From Photobacterium sp. GJ3 (GTDB lineage: Bacteria; Pseudomonadota; Gammaproteobacteria; Enterobacterales; Vibrionaceae), in NCBI RefSeq assembly GCF_018199995.1, contig NZ_CP073578.1:372001-436000 (forward strand): 64,000 nt of DNA, read 5' to 3'. Position numbers and translations under genes: made by a program. The notes beneath the pieces were generated by a model, which had not been told where the DNA came from, made no database searches, and saw only the letters and a program-made list of their open reading frames with translations. The first letter of the stretch is position 1; each line of letters opens with the position of its first letter. Below, piece after piece: positions 1-7,818 of the stretch.

Positions 1-241
1 CTGGTCCCGTCCGGCGGACAGCGGCAACACCAGCGCTGCAAAATTTTGTCCGACCTGCGGGAATCGGATTTACCATTATGATCCGACCCAGCCCAATGCC
101 ATTAAACTCAAGCCCAGCAATCTGGAAGATACCCGCATTATTGAGCCGACATTGCATGTCTGGACCAGTGAAAAGCAAGCCTGGTATCAAATCCCGGAAG
201 GGGTGAAACAGTTTGAGAAACAGTTTGAGAAACAGCCTTAA
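1..241 (+). CDS. GFA-family (Mss4-like fold) protein, C-terminal part
   Basis: Open frame entering from the left edge and ending with TAA at 239-241; about 79 residues are visible. The CPTCG motif is a zinc CxxC pair, and the following segment (FCPTCGNRIYH, then KPSNLEDT and HVWTSEKQAWYQI) resembles the C-terminal half of glutathione-dependent formaldehyde-activating (GFA, DUF636) proteins. That family binds zinc, but most members have no proven reaction, so no enzyme activity is assigned. The tail carries a short tandem repeat (QFEK twice, a 12-bp duplication at about 214-237). The start and the N-terminal zinc ligands lie outside the window. Confidence 0.75.
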   Translation, partial: WSRPADSGNTSAAKFCPTCGNRIYHYDPTQPNAIKLKPSNLEDTRIIEPTLHVWTSEKQAWYQIPEGVKQFEKQFEKQP

Positions 242-261
242 CCGACTCGCCCTGAATGAAC

Positions 262-288
262 AACCACCTGCGTGCAGGTGGTTTTTTT
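262..288 (+). terminator. rho-independent terminator after GFA-family gene
   Basis: Perfect 9-bp stem (aaccacctg / caggtggtt) with a 4-base loop, followed directly by a run of T. It lies 20 bases after the stop codon of the GFA-family gene. Confidence 0.85.
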
Positions 289-441
289 GTCGGTTTCATG
301 GACATGAATGCATGCGGCGTTCCCACGTTGCGAAAAAGGATACGCTTCCGGCCGAATCGTCACCGAACCCGTTCGGGTGAGTTTTTGTTCTACACTCTGA
401 TTGTGCAGTCGTAAGATAAATAACAAGAATTGGGTGTACTG

Positions 442-1110
442 ATGAGCATAAGTCGAAAACGAAAGGCCGTCCGTTTCTGCTGGCTGGCGGGCTTTACCCT
501 GGTGAGTGTTTCGGGGGGCATACAGGCTAAAACTGAAGCAGAAGCCAAAGCACAAATCAAACAGGATTTGATTGGCTTCTGTGCCGATTGTCATGGCCGG
601 CAAGGGATATCCGAGCTGAAAAATGTGCCCAATCTCAGAGCACAGCCGCCAGCTTATCTGAAGGCGCAACTGGAAGCGTTTCGTAGTAAGACCAGAAGCA
701 CCTCTTTCATGGATGCTTTCATCTATCAGATTTCAGATGCCCAGGTCGAACAGGCTGTCGCGCATTTCTCCTCTCAACCTGCAAGTTTAAAAGCGCAACC
801 TGTGTGGCGTGGTGAAAAGTGGCCGGGAGATATGTCGCCTGGAGAGCAATTGGCGTATGTCGGTAAACTCTCCCCGCACGTGCCAGCCTGTGTCGCCTGT
901 CATGGTCCGAGCGGGATTGGCGTTGAGCCGTCGTTCCCCCGGCTGGAAGGCCAGAAATCTGATTATATGGTGAATCAGCTGAAGGCCTGGAAAGCCGATA
1001 AACGGCCCCCCGGCCCACTGGGTGTGATGGCTGCCATTGCAAAATCCCTCACTGATGATGAAATCCTCGCCGTCTCCGAATACTTTGCGCAACTGGGAGG
1101 TGAGCAATGA
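442..1110 (+). CDS. tsdB: TsdB-like diheme c-type cytochrome (electron acceptor of thiosulfate dehydrogenase)
   Basis: Periplasmic cytochrome c4-like protein of about 222 residues. It has an N-terminal signal sequence and two CxxCH haem sites (CADCH near residue 47 and CVACH near residue 149), in two similar halves each ending with the TDDEILAVSEYFA-type helix of class I cytochromes c. It overlaps the downstream tsdA by four bases (ATGA), so the two are translationally coupled. In known TsdBA systems TsdB takes electrons from TsdA and passes them towards the respiratory chain; the role here is inferred from that pairing. A TTG codon 12 bases upstream (430) is in frame, but the ATG at 442 is the more natural start. 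The Shine-Dalgarno sequence is weak. Confidence 0.72.
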   Translation: MSISRKRKAVRFCWLAGFTLVSVSGGIQAKTEAEAKAQIKQDLIGFCADCHGRQGISELKNVPNLRAQPPAYLKAQLEAFRSKTRSTSFMDAFIYQISDAQVEQAVAHFSSQPASLKAQPVWRGEKWPGDMSPGEQLAYVGKLSPHVPACVACHGPSGIGVEPSFPRLEGQKSDYMVNQLKAWKADKRPPGPLGVMAAIAKSLTDDEILAVSEYFAQLGGEQ

Positions 1111-2042
1111 AAACGTTCAACGTGTTCACGCTGTGTCTTCTGAGTACAGCCGTTTCAGCGGCAACCGAATTTGAACAGGAATACCGGCATCTGGGAGAGA
1201 TTGAAGCGGGCCAGCGTCTGCCGGACGGGGAAAGCTATCATGCCACGCCGGACTGGAACAACTTACCGGAGGCACACTTTGGGGATGTGGTGAAGCAGGG
1301 CTACCAGGTCTTCACCAACACCCAGGCGTTGAAGTCTCAGGGGGTGATCAAAGGGGGGCTGAATTGTGTGAACTGCCACCTGAATGCTGGCCGCCTTGCC
1401 GGTAGTGCGCCTTTGTGGGCGGCTTATGTTGCTTACCCGGCTTATCGTTCAAAGAATCAGCGGGTGAATAATTACGAAGATCGCTTGCAGGGGTGTTTCC
1501 GCTATTCGATGAATGGCGGCGATAAGGTGCCTGCGCTCGACAGTGATGAAATCCGCGCATTAACGGCTTATTCCTATTGGCTGGCAACCAATGCGCCCGT
1601 GAACAGCCAGTTGCCCGGGCGGGGATTTTTCAGTGTAGAGAAACCCAAAGAAGCGCCGGATTATGGTCGGGGAGAAGCGGTCTATCAGGAAAAATGTGCG
1701 TTTTGTCATGCGGAAAACGGGGAAGGCCGTAAAGCAGCGGATCGTTATGTTTTCCCGCCGCTGTGGGGGGAGGACAGTTATAACTGGGGTGCAGGCATGC
1801 ATCAGATCAATACCGCGGCTGCCTTTATTAAAGCCAACATGCCCCTGGGAATGGGGAATACGCTGACGGATCAGGAAGCCTGGGATGTGGCTATGTATAT
1901 CGACAGCCAGGATCGTCCGCAGGATCCACGCTTTACCGGTAATGTGAAAGAAACGGCTGAAAAATACCACAGTCATCAGGGGATGTACGGTAAACCTTCA
2001 CCGGCTGATCAGCATGTGCTTGGTGAACCTTCTAAGAAATGA
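1107..2042 (+). CDS. tsdA: thiosulfate dehydrogenase TsdA (diheme cytochrome c)
   Basis: 311 residues with a cleavable signal peptide ending near residue 18-19. Two haem-binding sites are visible: CVNCH at 87-91 and CAFCH at 197-201. Between them is a GCFRYSMNG segment whose Cys130 matches the position of the axial cysteine ligand of the active-site haem in TsdA enzymes, which is the main reason for this call rather than a generic cytochrome. Met245 or Met249 (MPLGM) could ligate the second haem. TsdA joins two thiosulfates into tetrathionate (EC 1.8.2.2) and can also run as a tetrathionate reductase; the direction cannot be read from sequence. Second gene of tsdBA, followed by a strong hairpin. 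Confidence 0.8.
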   Translation: MKTFNVFTLCLLSTAVSAATEFEQEYRHLGEIEAGQRLPDGESYHATPDWNNLPEAHFGDVVKQGYQVFTNTQALKSQGVIKGGLNCVNCHLNAGRLAGSAPLWAAYVAYPAYRSKNQRVNNYEDRLQGCFRYSMNGGDKVPALDSDEIRALTAYSYWLATNAPVNSQLPGRGFFSVEKPKEAPDYGRGEAVYQEKCAFCHAENGEGRKAADRYVFPPLWGEDSYNWGAGMHQINTAAAFIKANMPLGMGNTLTDQEAWDVAMYIDSQDRPQDPRFTGNVKETAEKYHSHQGMYGKPSPADQHVLGEPSKK

Positions 2043-2047
2043 CCGGC

Positions 2048-2083
2048 TGACTCAACTCGCGCGGCTCAAGCGCAGTTGAGTCA
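2048..2083. terminator. stem-loop between convergent tsdA and chemoreceptor genes
   Basis: Ten-base perfect inverted repeat (tgactcaact / agttgagtca) extended inward by a GCGC pair. It sits six bases after the tsdA stop and 13 bases before the end of the convergent chemoreceptor gene. No clear T run follows on either strand, so termination is inferred from position and stem strength. Confidence 0.5.
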
Positions 2084-2095
2084 GAGAGCTGTGGC

Positions 2096-4311
2096 TCAGA
2101 CCCTGAAATGACTTGTGATATCCTCCAGTTGCGTCGCCAGCGTTGAGAGCTCTTCGCTGCTGCCGGAGATCCGCTCTACCGCAGTACTGGTGTCACGGGT
2201 CATCATATTGATGGTGTTGATATTGCTGTTGATTTCTTCTGCCACCGCCGATTGCTGTTCAGAGGCTGTCGCGATCTGACTGGTCATTGCGGCAATATGA
2301 TCCACGGAAGCCACCACCAGGCGCAGCCCTCGGTTGCCGCCAGTGCCTGCTCGCTCACCCGGCTGGTGTGGTCGATACTGTGTTCCATCACCGTGCTGAC
2401 ATCCCGGCCGTGGTTAAGCAGAGTTTCCAGCATGGCGGCAGTCTCATTGGTGGCTTCCTGGGTATGTTGTGCCAGATTGCGGACTTCTTCTGCAACCACT
2501 GCAAATCCCCGGCCATGCTCTCCGGCCCTCGCCGCTTCAATGGCGGCGTTGAGCGCCAGCAGATTGGTTTGTTCTGCTATCCCGCGAATGGTTTCCAGCA
2601 CTTGGGTGATATCATCCGAACTCTTTCTCAGAAGCGTGAGTTTCTGGTTGGCCTGCTGCATGTCGCTCGACATCACACTCAGGTTGTCCGTGCTCTGTTT
2701 CAGCAATTGTGAGCAGTCGCTGACCTTGGCCTGCGCCTCATTTCCTGCTTCGGCAGCCGATGCGATATTGCCGGAAATGTCTTTGGCCGTGGCACTCATT
2801 TCATCAATGGCGACGGCGAGATGGGCGGTTTCCTGTTCCTGCTGAGTCACCGCCTGAGCGGTTTCGACGGCACTGGCCGCTAAGGCTTCTGCTTCACTGC
2901 GTTGCTGGCCAGCTGCCAGTTTGAGCTGGTTGATAATGGTGCTCAGATTCGAAGACATGGCCAGCATAGACGCATAAACCCCCGTCACTTTTTGCTGGGA
3001 TGGATTTCGGATGCGTAAATCTCCTTCTGCAATGGCACTGGCCATCTGAGCCATTTCGTCCGGTTCCCCGCCAATGGGGCGGGTAATGTTCCGGCTGATC
3101 AGGATGGCGGCCCCGAGGATCAGCAGCGTCACGACAGCAATGACGGACAAACCGATGTGTTTGAGTTGGGTAATTGCGGCCAGCGCTTCTGCATGGTCGA
3201 TTTCTGCCACAATCACCCAGCGGTGCTGGTTCAGTTCAATCGGCGCAAATGCCGAGAGGACGGTATTCCCTTTGTAATCCAGTAGTGCGTCGATGCCACT
3301 CTCGCCCGATAACGCGCGGCGGACAGCTTCAGTGTTGACCTGGCCTTTCTCCGGGTGGAGAAATGAAGCCACCACGGAATGATTGACCGGATCGAGATAC
3401 GAGTTGGACCGCATGAGTTTATCCGGACCAACCAGATAGGTTTCCCCGCTGTCTCCCAGTCCGGCACGGACGCCCATGATGGCGGTCAGGCGGTCTATCG
3501 GAAACTGAAACACCAGCACGCCAGACACCTGACCCTGATCGTAAACAGGGGTTGCGATAAAACCGGCCGGGGTCAGATAAGAGGGCAGATACAGGTTAAA
3601 GTCGATCAGCGCACTCTGGCCTTTATTGAGCTTTAAACCTGCCTCATAAGCTTGCCGCAGCAGGCTGTCCCGGAACGGGCCGCTGCGCAGGGACGTCGCG
3701 AAGTCGACTTCTTTGTATACGCTGTAAATCACTTGTGCGCTTGCAGCATCAATCAAAAAGAGATCGTAATAACCTGATTGTTCAATCAGTTCCTGAAAGA
3801 AGGGGTGGTACTGAGCGTGTGCGGTATCGTAAGCCGTACCGCCTGCCGTGAGTAGTTTCTGTTTTTCACCCAGACCGAACGGACTGTCTGCTATATAGCG
3901 GGCCTGAAGGATTCGGGCTGTGGGGGAGAGCTCGCTCACCAGCGCAGTCGCTGAATCATCCTGATTGGGTGCATTGGCTTTCAAACGTGGGATAAATTGC
4001 TGGGTGTAAAACTGCTGCAAACGCGCGTCTGATTGTTCATCAAGCGGGGGAAGGTCCCGAATCCCTTGGCGGAAATCCCTGACCGCCTGAATGGTTTGCG
4101 GGTTGGCCGCTTCCAGAGATATTTGCTGGTTCAGGGTTTCGAAATATCGTTCGATGGCATCCTGTTTCACTTCACGCAAAGATTCCAGTTGGTTATACGC
4201 CTGACTTTCCAGCGACTGGCTGGCCTGATTGAGTGTAAAGTACAAAATTGCTGCGGCCGGCAGCAGACCGGATAGTAAAAGACAACTCATCATTTTATGT
4301 TGTAGTTTCAT
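2096..4311 (-). CDS. methyl-accepting chemotaxis protein (frameshifted near C-terminus)
   Basis: Full span would give about 738 residues. From the N-terminus: a transmembrane helix (about residues 10-30), a large periplasmic sensor region of dCACHE character, a second transmembrane helix (near 380-400, [10 protein letters not shown]), a HAMP segment, and the cytoplasmic signalling helices with the invariant hairpin tip ([19 protein letters not shown], then [15 protein letters not shown]). It transduces an unknown ligand signal to CheA/CheW. The reading frame breaks at 2327-2329: the upstream frame ends at 2284, while the last 73 residues, including the [12 protein letters not shown] adaptation-type helix, continue in another frame to 2096. 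Adding one G to the coding-strand GGG restores [12 protein letters not shown]. Probably a sequencing under-call. Confidence 0.85.
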
Positions 4312-4320
4312 GCCCCCCCC
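4312..4320 (-). promoter_or_regulatory. G8 homopolymer at the translation start of the chemoreceptor
   Basis: On the coding (minus) strand eight consecutive G and one C precede the ATG at 4311-4309. No other purine-rich ribosome binding site is visible, so this tract probably serves as, or overlaps, the Shine-Dalgarno element. Its length would set the spacing to the start codon. Confidence 0.4.
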
Positions 4321-4632
4321 AAGAACTGCTGTCCAGCTACCATCGAAATTAGTTCAGCTTTTGACATGCGACGAATCTTTCAGCCGGGATGTCAGTCACA
4401 TTCATTTGTTTTTGTGATGTTAATCAGTATCCATATTGTCCGTATGGATTGACGCACGATGTGAATCGCAGAGGAGAGAAAAGATTATCAGGCGTCCAAT
4501 TTTTAAATGATTGTTATTTATCGTTTTATTGCAGCGGTCGCGAGGGTTTTTATCTCCGTATGTTTTCTGTTCGCTTCGAAACTGTCGCATTAACCAAACG
4601 ATACTGATTTTTGCTGTAAGGAGTAATCGTCG
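4321..4632. other. intergenic region between chemoreceptor and small gene
   Basis: About 310 AT-rich bases separating divergent genes. No coding frame with plausible codon use is visible. It must hold the chemoreceptor promoter (minus strand) and that of the 59-residue gene (plus strand). The AAGGAG Shine-Dalgarno of the latter lies at its right end. Confidence 0.5.
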
Positions 4633-4812
4633 ATGGGACAAAGGACTCGGCTGACTGCGGAAGACAAACAGAATCTTGTCAATGAGTTAAAACAACTCAT
4701 CGCCATTCGGATGGGGAAAGCGGTGTGTGTCACGCGACAGCGTGATGATGAAAGTGGTTTGGTGGTCGAATTCACAGTGGAAGGTCAGCGCTTTGCTGAA
4801 GTCACCATCTAG
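4633..4812 (+). CDS. small protein of 59 residues, unknown function
   Basis: ATG preceded by a strong Shine-Dalgarno (AAGGAG, about 10 bases upstream); frame of 59 residues ending in TAG. The protein begins MGQRTRLTAEDKQNLVNEL and has an amphipathic helical first half, then a hydrophobic strand pattern (GLVVEFTVEGQRFAEVTI). There is no signal peptide or membrane segment and only one cysteine. I do not recognise the family. Support comes from the ribosome binding site, sensible composition, and a strong shared terminator just downstream. Its neighbour ddl is convergent, so it is probably monocistronic. Confidence 0.6.
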   Translation: MGQRTRLTAEDKQNLVNELKQLIAIRMGKAVCVTRQRDDESGLVVEFTVEGQRFAEVTI

Positions 4813-4845
4813 CGCAGGTCACTGAATGTGTCAGGTGTGATGTTT

Positions 4846-4878
4846 GATGCCGCCCGTCAGTCCTGACGGGCGGGCATC
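4846..4878. terminator. bidirectional terminator between small gene and ddl
   Basis: Very strong GC-rich inverted repeat: gatgccgcccgtcag on the left pairs with ctgacggg...gcatc on the right with a 2-base loop and one bulged G. It lies between two convergent genes. Confidence 0.75.
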
Positions 4879-4907
4879 GGTTCAAGCCTGTTCTGGTTCA
4901 GGCCCGG

Positions 4908-5819
4908 TTAAACCGGATCGAAACTGGCGAGTGCAAGAATGCTTTCAATCGTTTGTGCAAAGTCCAGCCCAATCTCCCGGCTGGCCATCGGGAAGACACT
5001 GCGCGGTGTCATACCTGGGGACGTGTTCATCTCAATCGGATAAATCCGTCCGTCATCACCCAGAATGATATCCAGACGACCCCATCCGCGGCATCCCAGT
5101 GCATGGAATGCGGCGAGTGATACGGCTTGAATGGCTTGTTCTTCGCTGGGTGATAGGTCACTCGGGCAATGATAGGTGGCCGTTTGCGTACCAAATTTGG
5201 CAGCCCAGTCGAAAAAGGTTTCAGAGCGAATCTGGACCACGGGCAACGCTTGATCGCCTAAAATCCCACAGGTGTATTCTTTGCCGCTGATGAAGCCTTC
5301 CAATAGTATATTGTCATCATAATCAAATGCTTGCCGTACAGCAGCGGACAGGTCCTCCGGCGAGGATACCTTGGTGACCCCGATGCTGCATCCCTGAGAT
5401 GTCGGTTTGACGACCAGGGGATACCCCACGTGCTCAGCGGCTGCCACAATGGCTTCTGCGTTGTGGGAGCGGTGAACGGCCTGCCACTTGGCATAATGGA
5501 AGCCTTGTTCAGAGAGAACTTGCCGGGCCCGGTGCTTATTCAGACATATTGACGAGGACGATAGTCCGCTCCCGGTATAAGGGATCTCCAGCCAGTCGAG
5601 TAAGCCCTGAATATGTCCGCTTTCACCGAGGTTACCGTGCAGCGCAATAAAGACTTTCTCCACGGATTTTAAAGCGTCCAGTGTGTCGCTCAGACGGCAG
5701 GGATCAATGCTGATCGCTTCATAACCTAATTGATTGATTGCTTCACAAACGGCTTCACCGGAACGTAGTGAAACACTGCGCTCACTGGATTCCCCTCCCA
5801 TTAGTACACCTACACGCAT
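4908..5819 (-). CDS. ddl: D-alanine--D-alanine ligase
   Basis: 303 residues, the usual DdlB length. Makes D-Ala-D-Ala for peptidoglycan from two D-Ala and ATP in the cytoplasm (EC 6.3.2.4). The N-terminal MRVGVLMGGESSERSVS loop, the ATP-grasp core (VVKPTSQGCSIGV) and the C-terminal metal-binding EMNTSPGMT motif are all present. A longer frame reaches 5873, but the ATG at 5819 follows a good GGAGGGAG ribosome binding site and starts at the family's normal N-terminus. It is a stand-alone ddl, outside a mur-fts cluster, so it may be a second copy. Divergent from the TRAP operon. Confidence 0.93.
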   Translation of the reverse strand: MRVGVLMGGESSERSVSLRSGEAVCEAINQLGYEAISIDPCRLSDTLDALKSVEKVFIALHGNLGESGHIQGLLDWLEIPYTGSGLSSSSICLNKHRARQVLSEQGFHYAKWQAVHRSHNAEAIVAAAEHVGYPLVVKPTSQGCSIGVTKVSSPEDLSAAVRQAFDYDDNILLEGFISGKEYTCGILGDQALPVVQIRSETFFDWAAKFGTQTATYHCPSDLSPSEEQAIQAVSLAAFHALGCRGWGRLDIILGDDGRIYPIEMNTSPGMTPRSVFPMASREIGLDFAQTIESILALASFDPV

Positions 5820-6151
5820 AATCAACTCCCTCCATAAGTCTATGTGCACATATATTAATACAATGCGGTGCACTTCACAAAGTTATTGATTTTTATGACA
5901 ATACTAAGTTTCGGTATTGAGTGGGAGAATACGTTTCCATCCAAAACATTGTCTTACGGGTATATATGCGACCTTTTGATTGATTTCGTGAATTATTGTT
6001 GTTTGGCATTGTTGTGATGATCTTCAAAGACAATCCTTCAGCGTCTCTGTTAGCATCTACATCAAAGTTACCGGTAACATTACACAATAACAACCGGAAC
6101 ATTTCACGACGTGCACGGGTTTCAGACCCGAAAAACAAAAGGAAAGTACCC
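5820..6151. other. divergent promoter region ddl / dctP
   Basis: About 330 AT-rich bases with no gene. It holds the ddl ribosome binding site at its left end, a palindrome proposed below as a GntR operator, and the AAAGGA ribosome binding site of dctP at its right end. Confidence 0.5.
6067..6078. promoter_or_regulatory. candidate GntR operator upstream of the gluconate operon
   Basis: Perfect 12-bp palindrome GTTACCGGTAAC followed by AT, close to the enteric GntR operator core (ATGTTA-N4-TAACAT type). It lies 74 bases before the dctP start, in an operon that ends with a GntR-like repressor gene. Assignment is by resemblance plus context. Confidence 0.6.
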
Positions 6152-7168
6152 ATGAAAAAGTTGACCTGCACCCTGCTCGCGGCATCACTTGCCGGTACCT
6201 TTACTGCTTCAGCCATGGCTGCGGATTACACCTTCAAGTTCCAGTCGTCGGATCCGGCGGGTGATAAAAACTTTCAGGTGCAGCAAGCCTGGGCTGAGCG
6301 TGTTGAAACCATGTCGGCCGGCCGGATCGAGATTGATCTGCTGCCGGTCGGCAGTGTGGTGAAACACACCGAAACTCTGGGCGCGATTAAGTTGGGGATT
6401 CTGGATGGCCAGATCACCGCGACCAGCTACTTTTCGGGTAAAGATCCGGCATTTGGTCTGATCGGCAACATGGTGGGCGCCTGGTCTGACACCACGCAAC
6501 TGCTGCAGTACATCAACTATGGTGGTGGTTATCAGCTGATGACTGAACTGTATGCGCCTTACGGTGTGAAGTTTATTGGCGGCTCGACCACAGGCGTTGA
6601 ATCCTTTGTTTCGAAAGTGCCGGTGGACGGCGTGGCCGATCTGAAAGGCCTGAAATTACGCGCCCCGGAAGGGCTGGTCCAACAGGTCTTTAAAGCCGCA
6701 GGTGCTTCACCGGTGAATCTGCCAGGTTCAGAAGTCTTTACCGGTCTGAGTAAAGGTGTGATTGATGCTGCTGACTACACAGTTTTCTCGACCAACCAGA
6801 AAGCGGGCATGAACGATGTGGCGACCCATCCGGTTCAGCCAGGTTTCCACTCGCTGCCGCTGATCGATATTTCGATGAGCCAGAAAAAATGGGACAAGCT
6901 GCCGGCAGATCTGCAAGCGATCCTGACGACGTCTGTCCGTGATTTTGCTTATGACATGACGACCCAGCTGAAGATTGCCGATCAGCAAGCCGTGAAAGAA
7001 GCGGAAGCGAATCCGAAAATTACCATTCATAACTGGTCTGATGAAGAGCGGAAGAAGTTCCGTGAAATTGCCCGTGAACAATGGAAGGTTTTCGCGAAAC
7101 AGTCGCCAAATGCCGAGAAAGTGTATCAGTCGGTCACGCAATTTCTGGAAGATAACGCCCTGCTGTAA
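6152..7168 (+). CDS. dctP: TRAP transporter solute-binding protein (DctP family), probably gluconate
   Basis: 338 residues with a typical signal peptide (cleavage after about residue 23, SAMA-A). This is the periplasmic receptor of a sodium-driven TRAP transporter. The LKLRAPEG segment carries Arg170, the conserved arginine that grips the substrate carboxylate in DctP proteins. A longer frame starts at 5996, but the ATG at 6152 follows an AAAGGA ribosome binding site and opens the signal peptide. First gene of a six-gene module with both TRAP membrane subunits, gluconokinase, 6-phosphogluconate dehydrogenase and a GntR-like regulator. Gluconate or a related sugar acid is therefore the likely substrate; this is inferred from neighbours only. 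Confidence 0.88.
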   Translation: MKKLTCTLLAASLAGTFTASAMAADYTFKFQSSDPAGDKNFQVQQAWAERVETMSAGRIEIDLLPVGSVVKHTETLGAIKLGILDGQITATSYFSGKDPAFGLIGNMVGAWSDTTQLLQYINYGGGYQLMTELYAPYGVKFIGGSTTGVESFVSKVPVDGVADLKGLKLRAPEGLVQQVFKAAGASPVNLPGSEVFTGLSKGVIDAADYTVFSTNQKAGMNDVATHPVQPGFHSLPLIDISMSQKKWDKLPADLQAILTTSVRDFAYDMTTQLKIADQQAVKEAEANPKITIHNWSDEERKKFREIAREQWKVFAKQSPNAEKVYQSVTQFLEDNALL

Positions 7169-7182
7169 TTCTGAGAACACCG

Positions 7183-7231
7183 GGTCGGTCAGTGGACCGG
7201 CCATTCCCCTTAAGGGCTGAATTCAGCCCTT
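7183..7231 (+). promoter_or_regulatory. paired stem-loops in the dctP-dctQ gap
   Basis: Two hairpins fill the 98-base gap: an 8-bp stem with one G-U pair at 7183-7202, and a perfect 20-bp palindrome at 7212-7231 (arms aagggctgaa / ttcagccctt). Such intercistronic hairpins after a binding-protein gene commonly stabilise or terminate transcripts so that the receptor is made in excess over the membrane subunits. Confidence 0.6.
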
Positions 7232-7266
7232 GGTTCTGATGTCGTCCGTGTTGTGAGCTTTCCGCC

Positions 7267-7818
7267 ATGAATACCAACCCCACGCCTGCCGGGCAGGATG
7301 AAGAGCAGCCTAAAAACGGGCTGGACGCAGCAATTGTCAACATAGGAAATTTGCTGAGTCTGCTGTTTCTGTTCACCGTCATGATTTCATTTTATGAAGT
7401 TTTGATGCGTTATGTGTTTAATTCGCCAACCATCTGGGTGCATGAAACTGCCTCGTTCCTTGGGGGATCGCTGTTTATCGTTGGCGGCCTGTATGCACTG
7501 GCGACCAATAAACATGTGCGGGTTGTTTTGCTGTATGACATGGTTTCTCAGCGCACCCGGCAGTACCTGAACCTGTTCCATCATGTGATGGGGTTGCTGT
7601 TCTCCGTCCTGATGGCCTGGGCCTCTTACACCATGGCGCATGAAGCCTGGATCACTCCCTGGGGCGAGATGCGTCTGGAGACTTCCGGCTCTGCCTGGAA
7701 CCCGCCGTTCCCGGCGTTGCTGAAAGGGATCATTTTCGTGTCTCTTTGTGTGTTGTCCGTGCAGTTTCTGTTGCACCTGATTGCCGAAATCCGTGGCCTG
7801 AGGAAGAAAGATGTTTGA
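7267..7818 (+). CDS. dctQ: TRAP transporter small permease (DctQ family)
   Basis: 183 residues, four predicted membrane helices (roughly 25-47, 62-82, 100-122 and 145-168), the usual DctQ layout. Helix 2 carries the WVHETASFLGG segment typical of the family. It forms the integral membrane complex with DctM. The stop overlaps the dctM start by eight bases. The first 20 residues are hydrophilic and cytoplasmic. Confidence 0.88.
   Translation: MNTNPTPAGQDEEQPKNGLDAAIVNIGNLLSLLFLFTVMISFYEVLMRYVFNSPTIWVHETASFLGGSLFIVGGLYALATNKHVRVVLLYDMVSQRTRQYLNLFHHVMGLLFSVLMAWASYTMAHEAWITPWGEMRLETSGSAWNPPFPALLKGIIFVSLCVLSVQFLLHLIAEIRGLRKKDV

Noticed and set aside
2284-2845. Two plus-strand frames (2252-2845, 2287-2712) under the chemoreceptor
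   Set aside because: They read antisense through the conserved MCP signalling helix, which is clearly the coding strand.
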